Shown: in pieces, positions 13,755 through 22,398 of the stretch
Position numbering within the stretch: the first letter of the stretch is position 1
Layout of the letters: every line of letters starts with the position of its first letter
Virus record (IMG/VR): IMGVR_UViG_3300022693_001195
Coordinates: 1 to 47,949 of that record
DNA length: 47,949 bases
Strand: one strand, 5' to 3'
DNA from: a virus
Translations under genes and position numbers: made by a program
Notes under the pieces: generated by a model
Databases searched by the model: none
Told to the model about the DNA's origin: nothing
The model's input: the letters and a program-made list of their open reading frames with translations, nothing else

Positions 13755-14007
13755 AATACCGTCCATCACCATGCCATGCTATGTGCCAGATTGCTTCGAG
13801 GCGGTCCGCTGTTTCAGCCAACGTATCTCGTAGACGTGTCTTAAAAGGTGGGCGTTTGTGCAACATGACTGGAATTCGCCCACCAACCTTGTCGCATCTT
13901 CCAGTTGCAGTGACAGTACCATACGGTTCGCCATTCTCAAAGCGCATTACATCGCCTGCCTTGAAATGTATAAAATCAGGTTCAGTCATTTGGTTACCCA
14001 TGCCCAC
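13741..14007 (-). CDS. Hypothetical protein with SH3-like segment
   Basis: 88 aa from GTG 14007; ATG 13989 (MTEPDFIHFKAGDVMRFENG) is a plausible alternative start. FKAGDVMRFENGEPYGTVTA looks like a small beta-barrel motif, followed by a helix (RDTLAETADRLEAIWHIA). Unknown function. Confidence 0.65.
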   Translation of the reverse strand: MGMGNQMTEPDFIHFKAGDVMRFENGEPYGTVTATGRCDKVGGRIPVMLHKRPPFKTRLRDTLAETADRLEAIWHIAWHGDGRYYDND

Positions 14008-14100
14008 AATACTACTAGCCAGCTTGGGCGCGTAGGCATATCTTTGATATGGACATGGAAACGTCTGCTTTTAACCATATTCATTAAATACCAATTAGGA

Positions 14101-14328
14101 TTATATGTCATTATTACCCACCTTCGGACGGCCATCCACCATATTACGATTACCACGCTTAACCTTTGCCTTAGTTCGGCTGCGTGTACGCTTCATGTCC
14201 TCAGAAAGAACACCAACTCCTGCATACATAGCTGTCAGTTCGGCGGAGTCAGTCATGGTGACTGTGGTTCCTACGATAGCAACCTCGACTAGAGGCTTAT
14301 TGAGCGACGGGCTGAAAAAGTATTTCAT
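14101..14328 (-). CDS. Small basic hypothetical protein
   Basis: 75 aa from ATG 14328 (the frame is open to GTG 14346, but that codon lies inside a terminator stem). Hydrophobic beta-like N-terminus (VEVAIVGTTVTMTDSAELTA) and basic C-terminus (KRTRSRTKAKVKRGNRN). First gene of the leftward block; lies directly after an intrinsic terminator on its own strand. Confidence 0.6.
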   Translation of the reverse strand: MKYFFSPSLNKPLVEVAIVGTTVTMTDSAELTAMYAGVGVLSEDMKRTRSRTKAKVKRGNRNMVDGRPKVGNNDI

Positions 14329-14334
14329 AGTATT

Positions 14335-14388
14335 AAAAAACCCCACGACCTAGTGATGTGCGACTAAACACAAAACTAAGTGCGGGGT
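14335..14388 (-). terminator. Intrinsic terminator or attenuator on the minus strand
   Basis: Minus-strand ACCCC-g-CAC pairs with GTGGGGT across 8 bp (one bulge), extended internally by TAGT/ACTA and TGTG/CACA, and is followed directly by six T residues (14340-14335). This is a textbook Rho-independent terminator. It lies 7 bases before the leftward gene at 14328, so it would stop antisense readthrough from the late region or attenuate the leftward block. Confidence 0.75.
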
Positions 14389-14499
14389 CTCCATTCTTCC
14401 CAATTCTAGTCTTTATGTATAGTCTAACCATCACATCGCCATTATCGGGAGTTTTTTACGAATCCGCAAGCCTTTTCTGAAAATAGTTGAAGAAAAAGG

Positions 14500-14528
14500 T
14501 TGACACGACGCTCTACACAGCGTAGAAC
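14500..14528 (+). promoter_or_regulatory. Late-operon promoter with an inverted repeat in its spacer
   Basis: TTGACA (14500-14505), a 17-base spacer and TAGAAC (14523-14528) form a sigma70-type promoter pointing at the large terminase. The spacer contains ACGCT (14508-14512) and AGCGT (14519-14523), a perfect 5-bp inverted repeat with a 6-base gap where a regulator could bind. No other strong rightward promoter is visible before the terminase. Confidence 0.65.
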
Positions 14529-14543
14529 TACATTGCAGGGCAT

Positions 14544-14621
14544 ATGTTGTGCCCGAACAAGTGCATGCCACAATATATAGTGGTTTCCAGAAAGGCGGTC
14601 CAGTATTACTCAAAAGTTTAG
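14544..14621 (+). other. 25-codon leader frame overlapping the terminase
   Basis: ATG 14544 opens a short frame (MLCPNKCMPQYIVVSRKAVQ, then YYSKV) ending at TAG 14619-14621, overlapping the start of the terminase frame, which is open from 14581. A +1 shift near its end (GTT-TAG to TTT-AGT) would join it to the terminase. No ribosome site is clear. It may be chance. Confidence 0.25.
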
Positions 14622-16218
14622 TTTTACTGCGAATATAGATGAAGCTTTACGCCAGCTTAAATTTGGACTAATCAATGGATATGTACCTCATCCCAAGCAA
14701 GCAGAGTTCCATCAACTAGTAGATCGTGGCATAGAGGTATGGTTTCTGGCTGGCAATCGCTCAGGCAAGACCTACGCTGGCGCTGTAGAGGATATATGGT
14801 GGGTGTCTGGCACACATCCCAAATTCACTCCAATAGCAGACCGTGACCCCGATAAAGGCTTCTGGCTCAATATGCGCGAGGAGTGGGCCAAGAACGGTTG
14901 GAAAGACTGTCCAAAGCCATCCGACTGGGGAGAGGCTCAACCATTCGAGGGTCAAATAGTATGGAGAGTCCTGTGTACCGATATTGATATAGTTGCCAAT
15001 GTCATGGTTCCATTATACCAAAAGCTCATAACAGCGGATATGCTGGCCTGTAAGAACTGCGGAACTTCAAAAGGCGGTCCGAATCACCCTCATAAAGGGA
15101 ATTGGATGGAAGCCTACAATAAAGAATTCAAGCAAATCAGGTTTTCCGAGAAATACAACAGTTCCATAATCGAATTTAAGACCTACCAGCAATTCAAGAA
15201 CAATCCATTATCACACGATTCAGCCACCCTTCATGGAATTCATTTCGATGAAGAATGTCCACACGAATGCTATCAGGTCAATAGAGGAAGACTTGCCTCA
15301 ACAGGTGGCCCAGTCATCGGTTCCTTAACACCAGCGCAGCCATCGGAATGGATAGTGAATGATTTGCTTGAAAAGTCCGCTGATCATCCGCGTCTCCATG
15401 TATTGCACATGAGTATCCATGATAATCCTCATTTAGATAAACAAGCTACCCAAGATTTCTTAGACACTATTACAGACCCAGCTATACGACAGGCAAAAGA
15501 GTTCGGAACGCCAGGATACCTGCAGCATAGAGTTTTCAAAGAATACGGCGATGAGCATTATATCGACCCGCCTCCGAACTTCTTCAGGGATATCAGAGAG
15601 CAGCATTGGCCCATTACCCTTTGTATCGACCCCCATGACTCTAAACCAACATTTGTACTCTGGACGGCATGGGATATAAACGTCGACGACCCAATACCTT
15701 ATGCGTTTCAGGAAAGAAACTACAAAGGAGACGTCCAGTCCGTTTGCTCTGGCATACGAGCCGACAATGCAGGAATGAATCTGGACCTGCAGCTAATTGA
15801 CCGTTCCTCAATGAGACCTTCTCAACTAATGAATACCGACCCAGATATTGACCTAATATATGAGATGTTCAAGAAGTTCTTCCCCGATATACAGCCAGTT
15901 GGCGGCGCTGGGACATATGATTATAGGATTGAAGAAATGCACAGGCTATTTAAGGTGAATCCAGCGACAGGCGTTCCCAATGCTTTCATTTTAAGGACTT
16001 GTCCGATACTCAATTGGCAGATTCGTCATTATAACTATAAAGCTAATCCACCTTCAGGTGAGGACAGAAAGTATGCCATGGTAATCAAGAAGAATGACGA
16101 TTACTTAGATGATTTTGGATACACTGTTTCCAGGGGAGCCAGCAAGTCAGTGCCCCTATCCAACAAGCCATTCTACGCCGCTCCACCATTGTACGACCAT
16201 AGAGATAGGGTAATGTAA
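14605..16218 (+). CDS. Terminase large subunit (packaging ATPase and nuclease)
   Basis: About 537 aa from a proposed ATT start. The enzyme pumps phage DNA into the prohead and cuts it. Walker A AGNRSGKT is at about 49-56, Walker B GIHFDEE at about 211-217, a coupling motif SLTPAQ at about 240-245, and the RNase H-like nuclease acidic residue in CIDPHD near 341, with a later DDYLDD cluster. The PHPKQAEFHQL lead-in upstream of Walker A is typical. No ATG, GTG or TTG exists between the in-frame stop at 14578-14580 and Walker A: the first GTG (14803) would remove it. AAAGGCGG lies 8 bases before ATT 14605. A frameshift from the leader frame or a sequence error are alternatives. Overlaps the portal by one base. 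Confidence 0.93.
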   Translation: MTQKFSFTANIDEALRQLKFGLINGYVPHPKQAEFHQLVDRGIEVWFLAGNRSGKTYAGAVEDIWWVSGTHPKFTPIADRDPDKGFWLNMREEWAKNGWKDCPKPSDWGEAQPFEGQIVWRVLCTDIDIVANVMVPLYQKLITADMLACKNCGTSKGGPNHPHKGNWMEAYNKEFKQIRFSEKYNSSIIEFKTYQQFKNNPLSHDSATLHGIHFDEECPHECYQVNRGRLASTGGPVIGSLTPAQPSEWIVNDLLEKSADHPRLHVLHMSIHDNPHLDKQATQDFLDTITDPAIRQAKEFGTPGYLQHRVFKEYGDEHYIDPPPNFFRDIREQHWPITLCIDPHDSKPTFVLWTAWDINVDDPIPYAFQERNYKGDVQSVCSGIRADNAGMNLDLQLIDRSSMRPSQLMNTDPDIDLIYEMFKKFFPDIQPVGGAGTYDYRIEEMHRLFKVNPATGVPNAFILRTCPILNWQIRHYNYKANPPSGEDRKYAMVIKKNDDYLDDFGYTVSRGASKSVPLSNKPFYAAPPLYDHRDRVM

Positions 16219-18065
16219 TGGCCGATAATAGCATATATCAAAAAGATTTAAGCGGTGTTGAGAAGGTCCAACGCGCATGGGACATATCTGACCAGTACAT
16301 GGAGCAGAAGTTCAGACAATGGGAGCGAATGGATCAGCTTTATCGCGGACATCAAGATCTCAGCAACCGCGATCCATATCTAGCATATCCGAAGTCGTCT
16401 ATGCCTTTCTCAATGATTGAGTCACAGACTGCTAGAGACGTGAACGCGGTCTTTAGTTCATCTCCTTGGGTGCCTCTTACTTCTACGCTATTAGAGAATC
16501 GCGCTCAAAGCAAACATTTTGAATCAGCGTTCCAATGCCTGGCCGAACTTGGTTCATTCAAAGAGCAGATGTATAGAGCCGCTAAGATGCGTAGACTCAA
16601 TGGATTATCCTACGTTGAGGTCACCCCTAGGTGGGACGAAATTGAGATAATGCAAGAACGTGCAATAACTACTCAAGGTATTGTTACGGATATTGAAAAG
16701 GTGCCTCAAAAGGTTAGGCGATTCCGCTTAGACTTCCATGCTTTTGCGCCTTATGAAGTTTATCGTGACCCGTTCGCGGCAAACCTTGAAGATTCAAGAT
16801 GGGTCATTAAGATGTTTGTGTCCTCAAAGCATGAACTCAAGAAGATGGCTGAGGCAGGCAAGTTTGGTGATAACTTCGATGTTGATAAACTGGATTCTGA
16901 TGCTGCTAGTTCAGGTAGTGATATAACCGAAGCATGGTCGCACAAGATAAGAGAGTCATTACATCTGTCTGGCGCTGAGGCTGATTCTGATATTGGGATA
17001 TACTTAGAGTTTGAATCACCTGAAGAATATATCAAGATTTGGGATTTCAGGGTAGAACTCTCGCGAGGTCCGAATCCATACAAACATGGAAAAGTCAACT
17101 TAACCGCTTTAATCAACAACTTTGACCCCAATCCAGCGATGGCCTTTGATGGTATCCCAGAATTAAAGCCAGTCGAATCCACAATATCAATGCTAGACTC
17201 TAGTTTAGGGCAGCTAGTTAACAATGCTAATGCCTCCCAGCATAAAGTATTACTTTTCCGTAAGGATTCCGTTTCGCCAGACCAATTAAGAATGACAGCT
17301 CATAATAGGATACAGATTTCCAATCTTCCTGCATCATCTCCATTGAATAGCGCTGTTGAAGAATTACGGGTCACTCCATTAGGTCCAGATTATTACAATC
17401 TACCCGCAAAGCTAGAATCAATGATACGAGGTGGTCTTGGTATTTTTGAGCAAGACGAAGGTTCGGCTGGTACATCTCAGACTGCTACAGGAGATGCTTT
17501 ACGTCGTCAGCAATCAGATTCACGCAAGAAAATGACCATTGACTTATATCTATTACAGGTGACTCGGATAGCTGATTTAGGGTTCTCACATATGGACCAG
17601 TTCATGGATACCGATGATTGGGCCGCTCTAATAGGCGAGGAAGCCGCCAATGAAATGGAAGTTACCCACCCTAATCATATAGCAGGTGGCTGTATTTATA
17701 GCCACGTAGGCGCTGACAAAGCCTCTCAGAACCTCATCGATACACGAGAGTTGATTGATTCAATGTCAGTATTGACTCAAGTGACTAATCCCGTGCTTCG
17801 TAGAAAGTATTTCGAACTCAAGCAATGGACGCCTAATGATATAGAAGAGTATGAGCGATTTGAAGCAGAGGCTCAGCAACAGGCCGCCCAACAAGCGCAA
17901 CAGCAAGCAGATAATGAGATTGAGAATTTCACAGAGAAGAAACAGATTACAGCAAGAGTTGATATAGAGAAGCAAGTAGTTGAAGTGGGGATGGGGTTAA
18001 AGTCGCTCCCTGGAGATCAAACCACTAAACCAGCGACACAGGCCAAGGCCAAGAAGGGGGCATAG
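16218..18065 (+). CDS. Portal protein (head-tail connector)
   Basis: 615 aa. Position directly after the large terminase, size, and the opening pattern (YRGHQDLSNRDPY, then SMPFSMIESQTARDVNAVF) fit the portal of podovirus-like phages, a 12-subunit ring through which DNA enters and leaves the head. Residues about 390-410 (LPAKLESMIRGGLGIFEQDE followed by SAGTSQTATGDALRRQQSD) match the wing/crown helix region of such portals. The C-terminus is Gln/Ala-rich (QQQAAQQAQQQADNE) and then Lys-rich. Translation is coupled to the terminase stop (TAATG). Confidence 0.88.
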   Translation: MADNSIYQKDLSGVEKVQRAWDISDQYMEQKFRQWERMDQLYRGHQDLSNRDPYLAYPKSSMPFSMIESQTARDVNAVFSSSPWVPLTSTLLENRAQSKHFESAFQCLAELGSFKEQMYRAAKMRRLNGLSYVEVTPRWDEIEIMQERAITTQGIVTDIEKVPQKVRRFRLDFHAFAPYEVYRDPFAANLEDSRWVIKMFVSSKHELKKMAEAGKFGDNFDVDKLDSDAASSGSDITEAWSHKIRESLHLSGAEADSDIGIYLEFESPEEYIKIWDFRVELSRGPNPYKHGKVNLTALINNFDPNPAMAFDGIPELKPVESTISMLDSSLGQLVNNANASQHKVLLFRKDSVSPDQLRMTAHNRIQISNLPASSPLNSAVEELRVTPLGPDYYNLPAKLESMIRGGLGIFEQDEGSAGTSQTATGDALRRQQSDSRKKMTIDLYLLQVTRIADLGFSHMDQFMDTDDWAALIGEEAANEMEVTHPNHIAGGCIYSHVGADKASQNLIDTRELIDSMSVLTQVTNPVLRRKYFELKQWTPNDIEEYERFEAEAQQQAAQQAQQQADNEIENFTEKKQITARVDIEKQVVEVGMGLKSLPGDQTTKPATQAKAKKGA

Positions 18066-18479
18066 GTGCTTACAGTAGTCCGCGAAAGATTGTCTCTGAT
18101 ACAGAAACTCAGGATGAAAGTTGGGGGGGCAGATTATACCAGTAAGGCGCGATTACATCTGAACTCATTACTGGTCGAGGACGCGGAACTGTTCAAGACT
18201 GACGCATGGAAACGTATGTGTGTCATGCTTGAAGACACCATATCTAATTGTAAGGGCGAAGTATTTAGAAATGCCCTAAACCATAACGCTAAAAATGAAG
18301 TTTTGTTACAAACCGCAATAGCGGAAGTATGTATGAAAATGTTGAGTCTGACTCAGCAAACAAAAGAAGAGGGCATAGAGGCCCTCGCCAACTCTAAAAT
18401 AGTGGAGAAGATGGAAGAAACTGGAGCAAATGCTTCAGTGAGTATGCTGTCGGTCCTCCAAGGAGTGAAACGTGACTGA
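18066..18479 (+). CDS. Hypothetical protein between portal and scaffold
   Basis: 137 aa from a GTG directly after the portal stop. Mostly helical (LSLIQKLRMKVGG, then EVLLQTAIAEVCMKMLSLTQ). Genes in this place often encode head-assembly factors, but no motif is recognised. Overlaps the scaffold start by 8 bases. Confidence 0.75.
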   Translation: MLTVVRERLSLIQKLRMKVGGADYTSKARLHLNSLLVEDAELFKTDAWKRMCVMLEDTISNCKGEVFRNALNHNAKNEVLLQTAIAEVCMKMLSLTQQTKEEGIEALANSKIVEKMEETGANASVSMLSVLQGVKRD

Positions 18480-19326
18480 AGTAAAAGAAGTTGTAACTGA
18501 AGATGTTGTTGAAGAATCTGGTGAATTTGCTGAAAAGGTAGAGACATCCGAGGCTGATACGACTGCTGAAGAACAACCAGGTGTTACAGATGAAGCATTA
18601 GAGACTGCGCAAGCAGAGGAGAAGCAAAAGCAGAGCGACTTTGATTATTCCAAGGAGATGTCAAAGAAATGGGATAGTAAGATGGCTGACTTAAAGGCCG
18701 AATATCCTACCGCTGATTTGACAAGGCAACAGGAGAAATCTCAACAGGAGAAAAAGACCACCACTGAGGAAGTAGGCTACGACCCTGATGGCTTAGTCAC
18801 TAAGGCTGACCTTAAGGCATTAGTGGAAACTATGGGGATGCAATTTGATGAAGTCAAAGCGGATTCTAGGTCAACTGCATTTAAGGAGCAGGACGACAAA
18901 GCCACTGCTTTAATCTCTGGAATGCTTCACGATTATGGATATATGGAGGATGGATTGTATTTGCATGAAGCAACTCCAAGGACATTTACGACTCAGGCTG
19001 AGATAGATACTGATGCTGCTAAACGCCAAGAGTCTAAGAGTGTCCAGTCAATCCTTAGAGAGCATATGTCCATGATGCACGTAGACGTATCACCCGCTCA
19101 AGCAGCAGCGTCATTTAAGCGTGTTATTGATGGACAGTTTGCAAGAAAACAAACTGCTGGTAAGCAGAGACGGATAGAGGAGAAGGCCGTGAAAGAGAAA
19201 AAGATTGAAAATACTCTGGCGCGACCAAGCACGTCTTCTGCCCCAGCGCAACAAAAAGAAGAAATTGACCCTGTTATACTTTCTAATCGTAGGGCCAGGA
19301 AATTGATGGGCCTAGATCAAGACTGA
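18472..19326 (+). CDS. Putative capsid scaffolding protein
   Basis: 284 aa, start GTG 18472. Strongly acidic N-terminal 60 residues (VVTEDVVEESGEFAEKVETS), Gln/Lys/Glu-rich middle, and a basic C-terminus (KQRRIEEKAVKEKK and NRRARKLMGL). This polarity, and the position immediately before the major capsid gene, is typical of scaffolding proteins, which nucleate the prohead and leave before DNA filling. There is no sequence signature for the family, so the call rests on composition and place. No protease gene is visible nearby. Confidence 0.75.
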   Translation: MTEVKEVVTEDVVEESGEFAEKVETSEADTTAEEQPGVTDEALETAQAEEKQKQSDFDYSKEMSKKWDSKMADLKAEYPTADLTRQQEKSQQEKKTTTEEVGYDPDGLVTKADLKALVETMGMQFDEVKADSRSTAFKEQDDKATALISGMLHDYGYMEDGLYLHEATPRTFTTQAEIDTDAAKRQESKSVQSILREHMSMMHVDVSPAQAAASFKRVIDGQFARKQTAGKQRRIEEKAVKEKKIENTLARPSTSSAPAQQKEEIDPVILSNRRARKLMGLDQD

Positions 19327-19355
19327 GGCTGGCAGGGTCGGGAGACCAATAAGTT

Positions 19356-20552
19356 ATGCCAGATTTAATAACTACTCCTAAAGGTACTGGTGATTTAGCT
19401 GGTTCGTTAGGTGTTGATAGAATAAAGCGGTCGGTAGCTGACGAGATATTCTTCGTTGAAGCCGACGCTATGCCCCTGACGGCGATGGTTCGTCGGGCGC
19501 GTAAGATAACGATTAGCGCAATCAAGCGCGAGTGGGGCGAAGATGAGCTGTATCCAGAGACATTTCTTAGCGCCGCTGCAGGTCAAACAACCACAAACCT
19601 TAGACTTGATACAGGTCTAGGAGTTACGGTTCACGTAGGGGATATCCTTTGGGACCCGTCAGACCGTGAATCAGCTCGTGTATTGTCGATAGCCACAGAT
19701 GACGTGACAACTACTACCAAGGCAAGCGCCTGGAATGTTACTGTCGATGTTTTGAGACTTGGTAATGCGATGTCCCAAGGTTCGTCTACGCCATCATTGA
19801 AGCAGACAGTCGAAGTGTTTAGAAACAACTTTATCCAGCGTATGCGTAAGCCATTCTCATTAACCATTGAAGCCGAGAATACAGCAATGTACGGTGAAGA
19901 TGAAAAGGCTCTTTCAAAGCGCGAGAAACTTATTGAGATTATGCGTGAGATGGAAATGACCAACTTGCTTTCTGAGGTTGCTATCGCTGGTACGCAAGTA
20001 CAGGGCGGCACAGCATCGATAGCTATGGGTGTCGCTGGTTTCTTAGAAGCTAATGCACCCGCAGCTCTAAAGGTTGACCATGCCGCTTCAGCGCTAACTA
20101 AAGATGAGTTGAATGTATTTATTCGCAGCGCCTTTGTTAATAGAGGCGATTCACAGGCCGCCACTAAGGTTCTTTTTGCTGCTCCTGCAATCATTGAGGA
20201 TATTCAAGCCTTTTCTGAGGTTAGTGGGGCGCAGCGTTTCGGAGCTACAAGCACCAAGTTTGGTGTTAAGGTTGCTATGTGGCAGACATCATTTGGTGAT
20301 ATCAGTGTGGTTCCTCATCCGATGCTTGCTACTCGCGGTAGTACCAATACTAACCAGAATCAGGCTTTCATGCTCGATATGTCTCAAGTCGCTCAAGTCG
20401 TACAAAGCAACTTGGATTTGCAGTATACCGAGTTTAGTAAGAGGCAGACCACTGGTGAAGAAGTTGTTGAAGGAGCGTGGAGTATCTCCCAGTGTATCCA
20501 GATTAAGGGTTCCACTGGACTGCACGGATATTTCTATAACGTAAACGATTAA
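19356..20552 (+). CDS. Major capsid protein, HK97-fold (DUF5309-like)
   Basis: 398 aa. The N-terminal region (VADEIFFVEADAMPLTAMVR, then ITISAIKREWGEDELYPETF) and the C-terminal VAQVVQSNLDLQYTEFSKRQ followed by GEEVVEGAWSISQCIQIKGS resemble DUF5309-type capsid proteins of podovirus-like phages, which use the HK97 fold to form the icosahedral shell. Position after scaffold and a strong hairpin directly downstream fit a highly expressed gene. The start ATG 19356 follows GGTCGGGAGACC. Family assignment is by pattern and context. Confidence 0.85.
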   Translation: MPDLITTPKGTGDLAGSLGVDRIKRSVADEIFFVEADAMPLTAMVRRARKITISAIKREWGEDELYPETFLSAAAGQTTTNLRLDTGLGVTVHVGDILWDPSDRESARVLSIATDDVTTTTKASAWNVTVDVLRLGNAMSQGSSTPSLKQTVEVFRNNFIQRMRKPFSLTIEAENTAMYGEDEKALSKREKLIEIMREMEMTNLLSEVAIAGTQVQGGTASIAMGVAGFLEANAPAALKVDHAASALTKDELNVFIRSAFVNRGDSQAATKVLFAAPAIIEDIQAFSEVSGAQRFGATSTKFGVKVAMWQTSFGDISVVPHPMLATRGSTNTNQNQAFMLDMSQVAQVVQSNLDLQYTEFSKRQTTGEEVVEGAWSISQCIQIKGSTGLHGYFYNVND

Positions 20553-20558
20553 CTCAAA

Positions 20559-20600
20559 CATTCCCCCTCCCCTCCCTAAAAATGGGGGGGCGGGGGAATG
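20559..20600 (+). terminator. Strong hairpin after the capsid gene
   Basis: CATTCCCCC (20559-20567) pairs with GGGGGAATG (20592-20600), extended by more C/G pairs to roughly 16 bp around a TAAAAAT loop. No T-run follows, so it may act as a partial terminator or protect the capsid mRNA 3' end. Confidence 0.6.
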
Positions 20601-20621
20601 GATTAAATGAAAGTTGTGTAA

Positions 20622-21017
20622 ATGAAAAAGACAATATGGGTTTTTGCTAGAGACCAGCACGGTATGGTTAAGATTTCAGAACCATATGAGATTCCTGCAC
20701 ATTTTGAAGACGGCGGTAAGAGTTGGATTAGAGAAAAGAAATTTAAGACTCAATGGGCGATATTCCCAAAAGGCACGAAAACACTTATAACGACTGATGC
20801 AGATTTAGCAAAAGGCATCATGGAACATAAGTATTTCAAGACCACCAAGAACAAGGATGGCTCGATATGGTTGGTTTCTGAGGATGTAATCGAGAAGGAA
20901 GTCGGTGAGCCAATAGTTGAGCCAGCGCCAGAACCTATTCCTACGGTGCTAACGGTGCAAGAAGCCAAGGGAACTGGCAGCAACACTCTAGCAAGGGCTA
21001 GAGCGAAAAGGAAGTAA
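20622..21017 (+). CDS. Hypothetical virion-associated protein
   Basis: 131 aa. The core (YEIPAHFEDGGKSWIREKKF) is beta-rich and is followed by a Pro/Glu-rich linker (VEPAPEPIPTVLTV) and a basic tail (LARARAKRK). Place after the capsid gene suggests a head decoration or completion protein. No family recognised. Confidence 0.7.
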   Translation: MKKTIWVFARDQHGMVKISEPYEIPAHFEDGGKSWIREKKFKTQWAIFPKGTKTLITTDADLAKGIMEHKYFKTTKNKDGSIWLVSEDVIEKEVGEPIVEPAPEPIPTVLTVQEAKGTGSNTLARARAKRK

Positions 21018-21020
21018 CCG

Positions 21021-21704
21021 ATGGAAGCAAAAGACGTAGCAAAATTAGCCTATAATCTATGGGATGCTAGAGGTTTGAAGGGCAACAAAGACCAAATGCT
21101 AAAGCTCTTGGAGAGTTCCGTGCAACTCGCTGTAGATAAGGTTGCAGCAATGTCAACTGAGTTTACCTTTGCTATCGATAACGATATTATCCCGTTTACA
21201 ACTGGCGACTCCAATACAGTTGAAGTGTTCGGAAAGAACTCTAATGCCAGAGCTGTATATACTGTCCTATGGGGTTCTGCCGATGGCACCACTGCCGTCA
21301 ATAGGTTGCTGCGTAAATATAGCGAATATGAGAAGGACTTTACTTTCTCCAATTCCATCATATCTGGACAACCTGTTGGTTGGGTCGATAGGGGCACTGG
21401 GGCTAGTGGTTTCCCTAGCGTAGAGATACTTGGGGGAGCTGTTGTTACTGGAGATTCAATAACTGTCCGCTTTTTCAGGAATGATATCGTGATGTCGGAG
21501 TGGCCGCCTCAATTTGAGTATGTCATTAGGGATAAGATTCTTGGCGATGCCGATAGAAATACATTTGGCTTTCTCTCTACTGATTCAGTAAGGAGCATGA
21601 TTGATTTCTACACTACCCCTAGAAAGGGAGGCGAACAATCACTCCCCGATAGCAATATCATTCACGATAATCTAAGAAGGGCGGGGGACTTAAATGTTGG
21701 CTAG
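21021..21704 (+). CDS. Putative head-tail connector protein
   Basis: 227 aa. Starts MEAKDVAKLAYNLWDARG, with a central beta-rich region (SVEILGGAVVTGDSITVRFF) and a hydrophobic FEYVIRDKILGDADRNTFGF stretch. It lies between the capsid and the adaptor-like gene where head-completion or connector proteins are normally found. It lacks a signal peptide, unlike the next two genes. Function inferred from place only. Overlaps the next gene by 11 bases. Confidence 0.65.
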   Translation: MEAKDVAKLAYNLWDARGLKGNKDQMLKLLESSVQLAVDKVAAMSTEFTFAIDNDIIPFTTGDSNTVEVFGKNSNARAVYTVLWGSADGTTAVNRLLRKYSEYEKDFTFSNSIISGQPVGWVDRGTGASGFPSVEILGGAVVTGDSITVRFFRNDIVMSEWPPQFEYVIRDKILGDADRNTFGFLSTDSVRSMIDFYTTPRKGGEQSLPDSNIIHDNLRRAGDLNVG

Positions 21705-22398
21705 AATACTCATAGCGTTTCTGTTGCTAACCGTGACAGCCTCCGCACAGACCAATGGTTTGACTCAGTTGAATCATTTCAAGAACGAGGCTTATCGTTT
21801 GATGCAAATAGATACAACTGGCGCTAGTAATATCGTTCCCCTTGCCGATATGAACCAGTTCGTGCGTAGAGCGGTAGACCAAATGCCTACGTTTGTAAGG
21901 GGCAGAGAATTAGTCAAGCAGGTGATTATAACTGACTCCACGTCTAATGTTTTCTTGGATTCGCTTGTTCAATCCGTAAAGATTGTGATTAAGACCGACC
22001 ATGATTCGTTGTTAATTATCCAGCAAAGACCAGTAGGTATTGTAGGTGTTGATTTTTCAACGGGAACACATGGTGAGGACGATCAAGATATTAGGTACTT
22101 CCATTATTTTGCTGATACTCTTTATTTCTATCCACAAAAGACCAATAAGAAAGATGACACTCTGAGGGTCTATTACTATCAGACACCAATCTTCGCGGAC
22201 CAAACCAACGCAGCCCCTATTACAATGGCTAGACCATTTCAATTAGGAGTGGTCTATTACACTGTTTACTTAGCTGAAATCCGTAGAAATATCGGCAAAG
22301 AAGCAGAAGCATGGAAGAGATATACCGATTGGTTGTCTGCTGTTATTCCTAATGTAATCGGTCGTCCAATAGACTTGTTGAGGGATGAAAAGCCGTAG
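21694..22398 (+). CDS. Tail adaptor (gp11-like) protein with Sec signal peptide
   Basis: 234 aa. The mature part (NEAYRLMQIDTTGASNIVPL, then MNQFVRRAVDQMPTFVRGRE, and later LGVVYYTVYLAEIRRNIGKE) has the helical-bundle plus beta-insert layout of podovirus tail adaptor proteins, which join the portal to the nozzle. The N-terminus is a classic signal peptide: MLARILIAFLLLTVTASA then Q, with a predicted signal peptidase I site after ASA (residue 18). Export of a virion adaptor is unexpected. Start ATG 21694 follows GGGCGGGGG. The shared final base with the next gene shows tight coupling. Confidence 0.65.
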   Translation: MLARILIAFLLLTVTASAQTNGLTQLNHFKNEAYRLMQIDTTGASNIVPLADMNQFVRRAVDQMPTFVRGRELVKQVIITDSTSNVFLDSLVQSVKIVIKTDHDSLLIIQQRPVGIVGVDFSTGTHGEDDQDIRYFHYFADTLYFYPQKTNKKDDTLRVYYYQTPIFADQTNAAPITMARPFQLGVVYYTVYLAEIRRNIGKEAEAWKRYTDWLSAVIPNVIGRPIDLLRDEKP

